A DNA stretch of 53,262 nucleotides from Photobacterium rosenbergii (GTDB lineage: Bacteria > Pseudomonadota > Gammaproteobacteria > Enterobacterales > Vibrionaceae), in NCBI RefSeq assembly GCF_003026455.1, contig NZ_PYMB01000027.1:1-53262 (forward strand), in the 5' to 3' direction. Both the position numbers and the translations under genes were made by a program. Below the pieces are notes generated by a model, which made no database searches, was not told the origin of the DNA, and saw only the letters and a list, made by a program, of their open reading frames with translations. Positions 42,668 to 53,106 of the stretch are shown in pieces (within the stretch, counting starts at the first letter, position 1; every line of letters starts with the position of its first letter).

Positions 42668-43237
42668 TTAACTTTCTTCGCTGAGCCTGGCGCGAATACG
42701 GCTCAGGCTGGTGGCGGTAATCCCTAGATACGAGGCAATCTGGTAGTCGGCAAGTTGTGCCTGCAATTCTGGGAAATGGCCGCAGAACAAGGTATAGCGC
42801 TCTTCTGGGGTATGGATAAGCATGAAGCGCTCTTTGTGCTCTTTAAATAGCAGTTGCCTTTCGAGCAACGCCATATAGAGGCCGGGACAATGGGTTTTCC
42901 ACTGCTCGACGACTTCTAATGGTAGGGCGAGAATTTGGCTGGCCGACAAAGTTTCCAATAAGTACTCGGAAGGCTGCTTGGTCAGTAAGCTTTCAAAGCC
43001 AAGGATAAGTTCTTGCTCCCAATAGAACTCCTTGCTGAACTGGCGGCCCTCAGCCGTCAGGTAGCAAGCATGGCAGATCCCGTCGACAAGGAAGAAAGCA
43101 TAGCTTGGCTGTTCCCCTTGATTAAGCAATATGTGGCGGGTCGGCAACTCCATCGGCTCTGCGAGTGAAAGGGATAGGTTGATAGTTTCCTCATCGGCAC
43201 CATGGTCTTGTAGATATTGGGCTAGGGCTTTTTTCAT
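42668..43237 (-). CDS. Crp/Fnr-family transcriptional regulator
   Basis: A 189-residue regulator with an N-terminal cyclic-nucleotide-binding fold (LNQGEQPSYAFFLVDGICHA) and a compact C-terminal recognition segment (IASYLGITATSLSRIRARLS). The classic Crp cAMP ligands are not obvious and no cysteine set typical of Fnr is present (the only N-terminal Cys lie in GICHACYL). Ligand and targets are unknown. It sits between elaA and cpdB on the same strand. Confidence 0.88.
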   Translation of the reverse strand: MKKALAQYLQDHGADEETINLSLSLAEPMELPTRHILLNQGEQPSYAFFLVDGICHACYLTAEGRQFSKEFYWEQELILGFESLLTKQPSEYLLETLSASQILALPLEVVEQWKTHCPGLYMALLERQLLFKEHKERFMLIHTPEERYTLFCGHFPELQAQLADYQIASYLGITATSLSRIRARLSEES

Positions 43238-43283
43238 TGTCTGCTCATAGGTTGTATCACATTGGCCGTGGTTTCATCATAAC

Positions 43284-43312
43284 AAAAAAATACCGCAGCC
43301 GAGGCTGCGGTA
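43284..43312 (-). terminator. Intrinsic terminator of cpdB
   Basis: Read on the minus strand: ATACCGCAGCC-TC-GGCTGCGGTAT then T7. It lies 27 bp past the cpdB stop and 46 bp before the Crp-like start. Confidence 0.95.
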
Positions 43313-43338
43313 TGGTCAATGGTAATCAGCTAACTGAC

Positions 43339-45300
<1,962 letters not shown>

Positions 45301-45464
45301 AATTTTCTCCGTGAGTGTCGGTATAGGAAAGCGTGCATAAGGTAACAAAAACGCTCCCAAATTTGCGCAAAAGAATAGCTTTTATGTGTGATTAATCGCG
45401 TTTTTTTGCGCATTTTCTCATGTTGTCGAAAACGGTTGCCTCAGAAAGGAACATTTCAGCTACG

Positions 45465-45496
45465 CATAAGCCTAGGCCAAAAAGGTATAGCTTATG
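45465..45496. other. Hairpin in the cpdB-cysG intergenic region
   Basis: CATAAGC (45465-45471) pairs with GCTTATG (45490-45496), and further CC/GG pairing is possible inside the loop. It lies in the 411-bp gap between the divergent cpdB and cysG, about 165 bp upstream of cpdB and 215 bp upstream of cysG. Role unknown. Confidence 0.35.
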
Positions 45497-45635
45497 AGTA
45501 ATTCGCCTATATCACTGTGATGAATGGTTTCATTCGTGACAATTGCAGGCTTTTGCCTAAATAAACTGATTTATTACTGTTTTTATCTAGGGGGCGAGAG
45601 ATAAATTTGGGGGCGAACTTTTTGGAATAAAAAAT

Positions 45636-45677
45636 GAAATTTAAGAATTTCAGGTAATAAATCACCGCAACTATAGT
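45636..45677 (+). promoter_or_regulatory. Putative cysG promoter with an inverted repeat at -35
   Basis: TATAGT at 45672-45677 is a reasonable -10 box; the -35 region has no good hexamer. Immediately upstream, GAAATT-TAAG-AATTTC (45636-45651) is a perfect inverted repeat that ends about 20 bp before the -10. A weak -35 with an upstream dyad suggests activator dependence, plausibly CysB, but CysB sites are poorly defined by sequence. Confidence 0.4.
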
Positions 45678-45711
45678 GCTTCTATCAATGGATTCTTAGG
45701 GGCACTCTCAC

Positions 45712-47136
45712 ATGGATTATCTGCCGATTTTTGCGGATTTAAAGCGCCGGCCGTGCTTGGTTGTCGGTGGCAATGATATTGCCTGGCGCAAAGCAAAGAT
45801 GCTGCTCAAGGCAGGGGCTGACGTAAAGGTCATTAGCCCGGAACTGTCACCGCTTTTCCAACAAGCCGTCGATAACGGTCAGTTGACGCATGTGGCAGAG
45901 GAGTTTTCACCCCACCACCTAGACGGTGTCTTCTTGGCTATCGCAGCCACAGAGCGCAAGGCAGTGAATGCACTGGTTTATCAATCTGCCAATCAGCGTC
46001 AAGTATTAGTGAATGTGGTAGATGATACCCAGCGCTGCAGCTTCATTGTGCCATCTGTCATCGATCGCTCCCCAATAATCGTCGCGGTGTCGTCATCAGG
46101 GCAAGCGCCGGTGTTAGCTCGGTTGATCCGCGAAAAACTCGAAGCATTGCTGCCACAGCATCTAGGCAAGATGGCAACGATTGCCGGACGCTTCCGTTCC
46201 CGCCTAGCTCAAACCGTAACGTCTTTCTCTGCGCGCCGACGGTTCTGGGAGCAAGCCTTTAACGGACGCTTTGCATCTTTGGTCGCTGCAGGCCAGTTTG
46301 ACTCGGCCGAAAAGGAGCTGGAGCAACTTAGTCAAGGTCAATCAAACCGTGGTGAAGTGGCCTTAATCGGTGCCGGCCCAGGAGATGCTGGCTTGCTGAC
46401 ACTCAGGGCATTGCAGTTATTGCAACAAGCCGATGTCGTGCTGTTTGATTATTTGGTTTCGGAAGAAGTGATGGAACTGGTTCGCCGTGATGCCGAACGG
46501 GTGTGTGTGGGTAAAAAAGCAGGCTTTCACAGTGTGCCCCAAGCCGAAACCAACCGTCTGCTGGTGGAATATGCCTCGCAAGGTAAGCGTGTGGTCCGTC
46601 TTAAAGGCGGTGACCCTTTTGTCTTCGGCCGTGGTGGCGAGGAGTTGGAAGTCTTGTTCGATCACAATATTCCATTTGAGGTCGTCCCTGGTATCACCGC
46701 CGCTGCTGGCGCGACAGCGTATGCCGGCATTCCTCTAACGCACAGGGATCACGCCCAGACTGCGATGTTCGTCACCGGGCATCTCAAGGCGGGCAGTGAT
46801 CAACTTGATTGGCAAACCTTGGCGCGTGGCAACCAGACTCTAGTGATTTATATGGGCTTGATGAATGCCTCTGATATCAGGCTGCAACTCATCGAGCACG
46901 GCCGCGCAGCCTCTACCCCAGTTGCGATTATTGAACGCGGCACCCAACCCACCCAGAAAATATACAAAGGCCAACTCGATGAGTTGGACGAGTTAGCTCA
47001 ACAGGCGGCTTCCCCAGCACTGATTGTGGTCGGTGAAGTGGTCAACCTATCAGAAAAATTACATTGGTTCGGAAAGCAACCACAACCTGCTCATCCTGAG
47101 ATGGATCAGCAAGGTGCCGTGGTGAAACTGGCTTAG
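45712..47136 (+). CDS. cysG: Siroheme synthase (trifunctional CysG)
   Basis: Makes siroheme for sulfite reductase from uroporphyrinogen III. The protein has 474 residues. The N-terminal part (1-200) is the precorrin-2 dehydrogenase/ferrochelatase with NAD-binding CLVVGGNDIAWRKA. The C-terminal part (215-460) is the SAM uroporphyrinogen methyltransferase with GEVALIGAGPGDAGLLTLRA, RLKGGDPFVFGRGGEE and PGITAAAGATAYAGIPLTHR. First gene of cysG-cysD-cysN-permease-cysC-cysQ; 13 bp before cysD. Confidence 0.97.
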   Translation: MDYLPIFADLKRRPCLVVGGNDIAWRKAKMLLKAGADVKVISPELSPLFQQAVDNGQLTHVAEEFSPHHLDGVFLAIAATERKAVNALVYQSANQRQVLVNVVDDTQRCSFIVPSVIDRSPIIVAVSSSGQAPVLARLIREKLEALLPQHLGKMATIAGRFRSRLAQTVTSFSARRRFWEQAFNGRFASLVAAGQFDSAEKELEQLSQGQSNRGEVALIGAGPGDAGLLTLRALQLLQQADVVLFDYLVSEEVMELVRRDAERVCVGKKAGFHSVPQAETNRLLVEYASQGKRVVRLKGGDPFVFGRGGEELEVLFDHNIPFEVVPGITAAAGATAYAGIPLTHRDHAQTAMFVTGHLKAGSDQLDWQTLARGNQTLVIYMGLMNASDIRLQLIEHGRAASTPVAIIERGTQPTQKIYKGQLDELDELAQQAASPALIVVGEVVNLSEKLHWFGKQPQPAHPEMDQQGAVVKLA

Positions 47137-47149
47137 CATGGAGAGAGTA

Positions 47150-48058
47150 ATGGACCCGAAACGATTTACCCACTTAAAGCAACTTGAAGCGGAGAGTATT
47201 CATATTATCCGTGAGGTTGCTGCCGAGTTTGATAACCCCGTCATGATGTACTCCATCGGTAAGGACTCCTCGGTCATGCTGCACCTTGCCCGAAAGGCGT
47301 TTTATCCGGGCAAGATCCCTTTCCCGCTGCTGCACGTCGATACCGACTGGAAGTTCCGGGAAATGATTGAGTTCCGTGACCGCACTGCTGAGAAGTACGG
47401 TTTTGATTTGCTGGTACACAAAAACCCCGAAGGGTTGGCGATGGGGGTTGGCCCGTTTACCCACGGTTCGTCCAAGCATACCGATATCATGAAGACCCAG
47501 GGCCTCAAGCAGGCATTGAACAAATACGGCTTCGATGCGGCCTTTGGTGGAGCACGTCGTGATGAGGAAAAGTCCCGGGCCAAAGAGCGGGTGTACTCCT
47601 TCCGAGACAAAAACCATACCTGGGATCCAAAAAACCAGCGCCCGGAGCTATGGAAAACGTATAACGGCCAGATTAACAAGGGTGAAAGTATCCGGGTATT
47701 CCCGCTGTCTAATTGGACCGAGTTGGATATCTGGCAATACATCTATTTAGAAGGTATCGAGATAGTTCCTTTGTATTTATCGGCAGTTCGCCCCGTTGTT
47801 GAGCGTGACGGTATGCTGATCATGGTCGACGATGACCGGATGAAGCTTGAGCCGGGTGAGAAGATCGAGCAAAAGAGTGTGCGGTTCAGAACCTTGGGGT
47901 GTTACCCATTGACCGGTGCCATTGAGTCCGAGGCCGATACGTTGCCGGGCATTATCGAAGAGATGCTGGTAGCGACTTCCAGTGAGCGACAAGGGCGGGC
48001 CATTGACCACGACCAGTCTGGCTCGATGGAACTCAAGAAACGTCAGGGATACTTCTAA
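47150..48058 (+). CDS. cysD: Sulfate adenylyltransferase subunit 2
   Basis: The PP-loop ATPase subunit that makes APS from ATP and sulfate, driven by GTP hydrolysis in CysN. From ATG 47150 (GGAGAG site) the protein has 302 residues. The PP motif SIGKDSSVMLHLA begins near 35. FGGARRDEEKSRAKERVYSFRD-type core (within 130-150) and SMELKKRQGYF at the C terminus match E. coli. It is 10 bp before cysN. Confidence 0.98.
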   Translation: MDPKRFTHLKQLEAESIHIIREVAAEFDNPVMMYSIGKDSSVMLHLARKAFYPGKIPFPLLHVDTDWKFREMIEFRDRTAEKYGFDLLVHKNPEGLAMGVGPFTHGSSKHTDIMKTQGLKQALNKYGFDAAFGGARRDEEKSRAKERVYSFRDKNHTWDPKNQRPELWKTYNGQINKGESIRVFPLSNWTELDIWQYIYLEGIEIVPLYLSAVRPVVERDGMLIMVDDDRMKLEPGEKIEQKSVRFRTLGCYPLTGAIESEADTLPGIIEEMLVATSSERQGRAIDHDQSGSMELKKRQGYF

Positions 48059-48068
48059 GGAGAGAATA

Positions 48069-49499
48069 ATGAATAGTGCAATTGAACAACAAGTGGCCGA
48101 GTTGGGGATTGAAGCCTACCTCGACCAGCACCAAAACAAATCCCTGCTGCGTTTTCTGACTTGTGGCTCAGTAGATGATGGTAAGAGTACCTTGATTGGC
48201 CGCCTGCTCCATGACTCCCAGCAGATTTATGAAGATCAGCTTGCCGCGATCCATGCCGATAGCCAGAAAGTCGGCACTACTGGTGATAAGCCTGACTTGG
48301 CTTTGCTGGTGGACGGTCTGCAGGCCGAGCGCGAGCAGGGGATCACCATTGATGTTGCTTATCGTTATTTCTCGACGAAAAAGCGCAAGTTCATTATTGC
48401 CGATACCCCAGGTCACGAGCAGTACACCCGGAATATGGCAACGGGCGCTTCGACTTGTGATGTCGCGGTTATCTTGATTGATGCCCGTAAAGGGGTGCTA
48501 GATCAGACCCGTCGCCATTCCTATATCGCCAGTTTGCTGGGGATCCGTCATTTCATCGTGGCAATCAATAAAATGGATCTGGTGGGCTTTGAGCAGTCGC
48601 GCTTCGAGTCTATCCGCGACGAGTACCTGACATTTGCCGAGCAGCTCAACCCGCAATTGAATATCAAACTGGTGCCGCTATCGGCGTTGGAAGGGGATAA
48701 CGTGGTTGATCTCAGCGATCAAACGCCATGGTATCAAGGTGAATCCCTACTGGAGATGCTTGAATCGGTCGATATCAATGTCGATCGCCAGTCAGGCGAC
48801 TTCCGTTTACCGGTTCAGTATGTCAACCGACCAAACCTGGACTTCCGTGGGTTTGCAGGTACCGTCGCCTCAGGCACAGTGAAGGTGGGTGATAGCGTTA
48901 AGGTACTGCCATCGGGTAAACAGTCACAGGTCGAGCGCATTGTCACCTTTGATGGTGATTTACCTGCCGCTTTTGCTGGTCAGGCAGTTACCCTGACGCT
49001 GGCCGATGAAATAGATATCAGCCGTGGCGATACATTGGTAGCCGCTGATAATGAGGCTGTACTGGGTAACCATCTGCTGGCTGATATTGTCTGGATGGCC
49101 GAGGCACCACTGGAGGTGGGGCGCCAATACGACATAAAAATCGCTGGCAAGAAAACCGTGGGTAACATCTCGGCCATTCGTCATCAGGTCGATATCAATA
49201 ATCTCGGCCAGTTTGAAACCGCCAACCTGCCACTCAATGGTATCGGCCTGTGTGAAGTGACCTTGACCGAATCTATATCCGTTGACCCTTATCTCCATAG
49301 CCCGGATACCGGTGGTTTCATCGTTATCGATCGCTTAACCAATGTGACCGTGGGGGCAGGGATGGTACGCGAAGCGTTGGCTGGCGGACAAGATATTGCA
49401 TCAACCTCGGTCTCTGCATTTGAAGTCGAGCTAAATGCCCTGATACGCAAACACTTCCCTCATTGGCAGGCGAAGGATATCAGTAAGTTGCTGGGGTAA
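48069..49499 (+). CDS. cysN: Sulfate adenylyltransferase subunit 1 (GTPase)
   Basis: An EF-Tu-like GTPase coupled to CysD. From ATG 48069 (GGAGA site) the protein has 476 residues: G1 GSVDDGKST at 33-41, G3 DTPGHEQYTRNMATGAS, G4 NKMD, then two beta-barrel domains. There is no fused C-terminal APS kinase domain; that function is supplied by the separate cysC. A reading from 47982 inside cysD was rejected. Confidence 0.98.
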   Translation: MNSAIEQQVAELGIEAYLDQHQNKSLLRFLTCGSVDDGKSTLIGRLLHDSQQIYEDQLAAIHADSQKVGTTGDKPDLALLVDGLQAEREQGITIDVAYRYFSTKKRKFIIADTPGHEQYTRNMATGASTCDVAVILIDARKGVLDQTRRHSYIASLLGIRHFIVAINKMDLVGFEQSRFESIRDEYLTFAEQLNPQLNIKLVPLSALEGDNVVDLSDQTPWYQGESLLEMLESVDINVDRQSGDFRLPVQYVNRPNLDFRGFAGTVASGTVKVGDSVKVLPSGKQSQVERIVTFDGDLPAAFAGQAVTLTLADEIDISRGDTLVAADNEAVLGNHLLADIVWMAEAPLEVGRQYDIKIAGKKTVGNISAIRHQVDINNLGQFETANLPLNGIGLCEVTLTESISVDPYLHSPDTGGFIVIDRLTNVTVGAGMVREALAGGQDIASTSVSAFEVELNALIRKHFPHWQAKDISKLLG

Positions 49500-49502
49500 G
49501 TG

Positions 49503-51233
49503 ATGATGCAATGGGAACAAGGAATGGTTCTCGCCATGTTAATGGTGATAGTAACCTGCCTGCTGACAACAAGGATCAAGCCTGCTTATTTGTTTGCAGG
49601 GGCGGCCTTTATTGGCTTCCAGGCTGGGATGATTGACTTGCCAACTTTGGCTGGCAATTTTACTAATTCCTCATTGTTAACCTTGGTGTTACTGATCCTT
49701 GTTTCTATTGGCTTGGAAAAAACCCGTTTGATTAGTTGGGTTGGCAAGCAAATATCGAGTGGAGGGCAATCGACGGTAGTGGCAAAGCTGGGCCTGTCTA
49801 CCGCTTTTCTCTCCTCCTTTACCAATAACACCGCCGTGGTGGTTTCTTTGATTGGTGCTATCAAACGAAATCAACGCCACGCCCCGTCACGCTTGCTGAT
49901 CCCCTTGTCCTATACAGCAATCCTTGGGGGAACGTTAACCCTAATCGGTACTTCGACAAATTTGATTATTAATAGTTTTGTCGAAGACGCCGGATTACCC
50001 AGTTTAAGTTTCTTTGCCCCCACGACCATTGGGTTGGCAGTACTCGTGATCGGTTTGCTGATTCTGATCCCGTTAAGTTACCTCCTTCCTATTTATGACG
50101 AGAACTCACAAGACGACCTGCCCTACTTTTTAGAAGCCAAAGTGGTAGGTGGCTCACCGCTAGTCGGAAAAACGGTAGCCGAAAACGGGTTGAGGGCACT
50201 GCGTCGGTTGTTTTTGGCGGAAATTATCCGTGATGGAGAGACATTAGCGCCGGTATGCCCTGATACCCAGCTCAAAGCAGGGGACACGCTGCTATTTTGT
50301 GGTGACGTGGAAAGCGTAACGACTCTGCAGGAAATTAATGGCCTTCAGTTGTTTGGCCAGCATCATCTTAATGGTCAGTCAATGCTGGAAGTTATTGTCA
50401 GCCATTCAGCAGGGATCCGTGGCAAGACATTGAAGAGCGTTCAATTCCGTGAGCGTTTTGATGCGGTAGTGGTGGCAATTCGCCGAGGTCATGAAAGGCT
50501 GGCTGGTGGGCTTGGTAATATTGAGCTTCATGCCGGGGATACTCTGGTGATTGTGCCAGGAAAAACATTCAATAGTAAGAAGCAGCAGCTTAATCGTGAG
50601 TTTGTTCTGGTCAATGGCTTGGACTCCAGTGCCAGACTCGACAGTCAAAAGAGCTTCACGGTCCTGCTTGGCTTTATGATGGTGATTGCTGCCGCGTTAC
50701 TGAATGTCCTGCCAATTATAAAGGGCTTGGCTGCGTATCTAGTCTTGCTGATAGCTTCTGGAGTGGTGACGTTTACTGAACTCAAACGCCGTTTTCCTAT
50801 TGATATTGTCGTGATTGTTGGCTCAGCGTTGTCTTTGGCCCAGTTGATGCTCTCTAGCGGTCTCTCTGAGCGCATGGGTGAGATGTTAATGACGGGATTT
50901 GCCGATTGGGGAATGTATGGTGCATTGATAGCGGTATACCTATTGACCTTGGTATTAACCGAACTGGTCACCAATAATGCAGCAGCAGCTCTGGCCTTTC
51001 CCATTGCCTACAGTCTGTCTATTAGCTATGGCGTTGATCCTATGCCATTCATCATGGCTATTTTATTTGGTGCCAGTGCGAGTTTTATCTCTCCCTACGG
51101 ATATCAGACCAACCTCTTGGTATATAGCGTAGGCAATTACAAACTGAAAGATTACTTGCGAATAGGGCTTCCTATCTCATTGGTTTACTCGGTTGTTGTA
51201 TTAGCCTTGATTCCTCGTCTTTTCCCTTTTTAA
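49503..51233 (+). CDS. SLC13-family permease with RCK_C domains, probable sulfate transporter
   Basis: A 576-residue inner-membrane protein: six or so N-terminal helices with SFTNNTAVVVSLIGAIK and GGTLTLIGTSTNLIINSF (DASS/SLC13 hallmark), a central cytoplasmic part with two TrkA_C/RCK_C domains (about 200-285 and 290-375), then C-terminal helices with ELVTNNAAAALAFPIAY and SPYGYQTNLLVYSVG. Placement between cysN and cysC strongly suggests sulfate or another sulfur oxyanion as substrate. The GTG at 49500 follows the cysN stop directly; ATG 49503 or 49506 is more likely. Confidence 0.9.
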   Translation: MMQWEQGMVLAMLMVIVTCLLTTRIKPAYLFAGAAFIGFQAGMIDLPTLAGNFTNSSLLTLVLLILVSIGLEKTRLISWVGKQISSGGQSTVVAKLGLSTAFLSSFTNNTAVVVSLIGAIKRNQRHAPSRLLIPLSYTAILGGTLTLIGTSTNLIINSFVEDAGLPSLSFFAPTTIGLAVLVIGLLILIPLSYLLPIYDENSQDDLPYFLEAKVVGGSPLVGKTVAENGLRALRRLFLAEIIRDGETLAPVCPDTQLKAGDTLLFCGDVESVTTLQEINGLQLFGQHHLNGQSMLEVIVSHSAGIRGKTLKSVQFRERFDAVVVAIRRGHERLAGGLGNIELHAGDTLVIVPGKTFNSKKQQLNREFVLVNGLDSSARLDSQKSFTVLLGFMMVIAAALLNVLPIIKGLAAYLVLLIASGVVTFTELKRRFPIDIVVIVGSALSLAQLMLSSGLSERMGEMLMTGFADWGMYGALIAVYLLTLVLTELVTNNAAAALAFPIAYSLSISYGVDPMPFIMAILFGASASFISPYGYQTNLLVYSVGNYKLKDYLRIGLPISLVYSVVVLALIPRLFPF

Positions 51234-51256
51234 TCTAACTGTAAATGGAGTTATCT

Positions 51257-51877
51257 ATGACGTCGGCTATTTCTACAGCCAACAATGACAACATCGTTTG
51301 GCATACACATAAAATCGACAAAGCCTACCGCGCAAAACAAAAGAACCAACAATCTTCTGTACTCTGGTTCACGGGGCTAAGCGGGGCAGGTAAGTCGACC
51401 ATTGCAGGAGCATTGGAGCAGCGCTTGGCTGAGTTGGGTTATCATACCTATCTGCTCGATGGTGATAATGTTCGTCATGGCTTATGTCAGGATCTTGGTT
51501 TTTCTACTGAAGATCGCCGCGAAAATATCCGCCGAATCGGTGAAGTGGCAAAAATAATGGCGGATGCCGGGCTGATTGTGTTGAGTGCGTTTATTTCACC
51601 GCATCGTCATGAGCGCCAGTTGGTGCGGGATATGTTACCGTCGGGAGAGTTCTTGGAAGTGTTTGTTGATACTCCTTTGGATGAATGTGAAAGGCGGGAC
51701 CCTAAAGGACTTTATAAAAAAGCTAGGGCAGGTGAGATCAAGCAGTTTACGGGTATTGATTCTGAATATGAGCAACCCTTGAATGCCGAAATCCACTTAG
51801 CGGCAGGTCATCATAGTGTCCAGCAACTTGTAGATCTCTGTGTGGATGCCCTCAAAGCTCGCAAGATAATTGAATGA
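51257..51877 (+). CDS. cysC: Adenylyl-sulfate kinase
   Basis: Phosphorylates APS to PAPS. From ATG 51257 (GGAG 6 bases upstream) the protein has 206 residues: Walker A GLSGAGKST at 40-48, DGDNVRHGLCQDLGFS near 71, ENIRRIGEVAK, and FISPHRHERQ with the KGLYKKARAGEI substrate loop. Together with the PAPS-type cysH it defines the PAPS branch of sulfate assimilation. Confidence 0.98.
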   Translation: MTSAISTANNDNIVWHTHKIDKAYRAKQKNQQSSVLWFTGLSGAGKSTIAGALEQRLAELGYHTYLLDGDNVRHGLCQDLGFSTEDRRENIRRIGEVAKIMADAGLIVLSAFISPHRHERQLVRDMLPSGEFLEVFVDTPLDECERRDPKGLYKKARAGEIKQFTGIDSEYEQPLNAEIHLAAGHHSVQQLVDLCVDALKARKIIE

Positions 51878-51892
51878 CAGAAGGAGTGAAGC

Positions 51893-52636
51893 GTGGGGAA
51901 TCAGCTTGAGTCATTACATCAAATTGCCCTGGAGGCAGGTAAGGCAATCATGGCGCTTTACCATACACAGGTAGAAGTGACGGAAAAAGACGATCGCAGC
52001 CCAGTGACTGCTGCTGATTTAGCTGCGAATACGATTATCATGGAGAAGCTGGCACTACTGACTCCAGATATTCCTATCGTGTCTGAGGAGTCTGCACAAA
52101 CCCCTTGGTCAGAGAGAAAAGACTGGCGGGCATTCTGGCTGGTGGACCCGTTAGATGGAACCAAAGAATACTTACGCAAGAATGGCGAGTTCACCGTAAA
52201 TATCGCGCTGATTGAAAATGGACGTCCTGTGCTAGCGGTTGTCCATGCGCCTGCATTAGAGATAAGCTGGTTGGGGAATGGCAGTCAGGCATGGAGTGTA
52301 ACTAATGATGAATGGAGCCCCATCAAGACTGAAGCAGCCCAGATACCGGTTATAGTAGGGAGTCGCTCTCACCCAAGTCCGCTGTTAGCTGACTATTTGG
52401 CGCAGTTCCCTCTATATAAGATGAAAGAAGCGGGGTCATCCCTAAAGTTCTGTCTTGTTGCAGAAGGAAAAGCGCAGTTCTACCCTCGCTTAGGGCCGAC
52501 TATGATGTGGGATACCGCTGCCGGGCAATGTATCGCTGAAAGTGCTGGGGGCCAGGTTAAAACTCTTGATGGAGTCCCTTTGTCATATCATCGCGAAGAT
52601 TTACTCAATCCATTCTTTGTCGTTAGCTACCTTTAA
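51893..52636 (+). CDS. cysQ: 3'(2'),5'-bisphosphate nucleotidase CysQ
   Basis: Hydrolyses PAP, the toxic by-product of PAPS reduction, to AMP. From GTG 51893 (AAGGAG 6 bases upstream) the protein has 247 residues of the inositol-monophosphatase fold: metal motif WLVDPLDGTKEYLRKNGEF near 84-102, SEESAQ near 64, and the C-terminal WDTAAGQCIAESAGG. Last gene of the cys block, 15 bp after cysC. Confidence 0.96.
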   Translation: MGNQLESLHQIALEAGKAIMALYHTQVEVTEKDDRSPVTAADLAANTIIMEKLALLTPDIPIVSEESAQTPWSERKDWRAFWLVDPLDGTKEYLRKNGEFTVNIALIENGRPVLAVVHAPALEISWLGNGSQAWSVTNDEWSPIKTEAAQIPVIVGSRSHPSPLLADYLAQFPLYKMKEAGSSLKFCLVAEGKAQFYPRLGPTMMWDTAAGQCIAESAGGQVKTLDGVPLSYHREDLLNPFFVVSYL

Positions 52637-52810
52637 TTTCCCAATCTGAAAAATTTCTTAAGGTTGTACCACTCTCCTATCATTTGTTGTCTACGCTTAA
52701 CGGTACGCTGCAAAAAAGGAGGGTGACACCCACTGCTTGGCTGTTTTTTGTATTTATTCCGTTTTTACGCTCTTTTTGTCATCAGTTGGTAAAAAAAGTC
52801 AAAAAAAGCA
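52637..52810 (+). other. cysQ to rrn P1 intergenic stretch
   Basis: No gene supported. A small GGGTG-A-CACCC dyad at 52721-52731 and T/A-rich tracts occur. No canonical terminator for cysQ is visible, so cysQ transcription may run toward the rrn promoters. Confidence 0.5.
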
Positions 52811-52838
52811 TTGCCAATAGTTCAAGCCTCCCTATAAT
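52811..52838 (+). promoter_or_regulatory. rRNA operon promoter P1
   Basis: TTGCCA (52811-52816) and TATAAT (52833-52838) with a 16-bp spacer, preceded by A-tracts (UP-element-like, 52784-52807) and followed by a GC-rich discriminator GCCGCC. The CTCCCTATAATGC core closely resembles E. coli rrn P1. A 16-bp spacer and GC-rich discriminator are the features that make rrn P1 sensitive to ppGpp and NTP levels. Predicted start near 52845. Confidence 0.8.
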
Positions 52839-52874
52839 GCCGCCTCACCAACGCAGTGACGGCTTATTAGTAAG

Positions 52875-52895
52875 CTATTCACAAATTGTGGATAA
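52875..52895. promoter_or_regulatory. DnaA-box pair between rrn promoters P1 and P2
   Basis: A perfect box TTATCCACA lies at 52887-52895 on the minus strand, and a one-mismatch box CTATTCACA at 52875-52883 on the plus strand. They face each other with a 3-bp gap, about 30-50 bp downstream of the predicted P1 start. Confidence 0.6.
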
Positions 52896-53072
52896 CTTGT
52901 TGGTGAATGGCTCGGTAAATTTTATTGCCAATTTGGGGTTGACCTTGAGTTGGAAATCTTTAAAATTGCCTGCCTTGCTTGAGATGACGAGCTGAGTTCT
53001 TCAAAAGAACACGAATTGTTTTCTCAAGTGTTGTCAATAAAGGGTTTCGAAAAAATAATTTGAAATTTATTG

Positions 53073-53100
53073 TTGACATCAAAGGTTGCGCTGGTAAGAT
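53073..53100 (+). promoter_or_regulatory. rRNA operon promoter P2
   Basis: TTGACA (53073-53078) and TAAGAT (53095-53100) with a 16-bp spacer, an AT-rich upstream stretch (53050-53072) and a GC-rich discriminator. It lies 262 bp after P1. Predicted start near 53107. Confidence 0.8.
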
Positions 53101-53106
53101 ACGCAG

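Noticed and set aside
45513..45540. CRP site upstream of cysG (TGTGA near 45516)
   Set aside because: Only one half-site is present; the TCACA partner at 6-bp spacing is missing.
52684..52995. 103-codon open frame before the rrn promoters
   Set aside because: It runs across the P1 promoter, its A-tracts and the DnaA boxes, so it is a chance frame in regulatory DNA.
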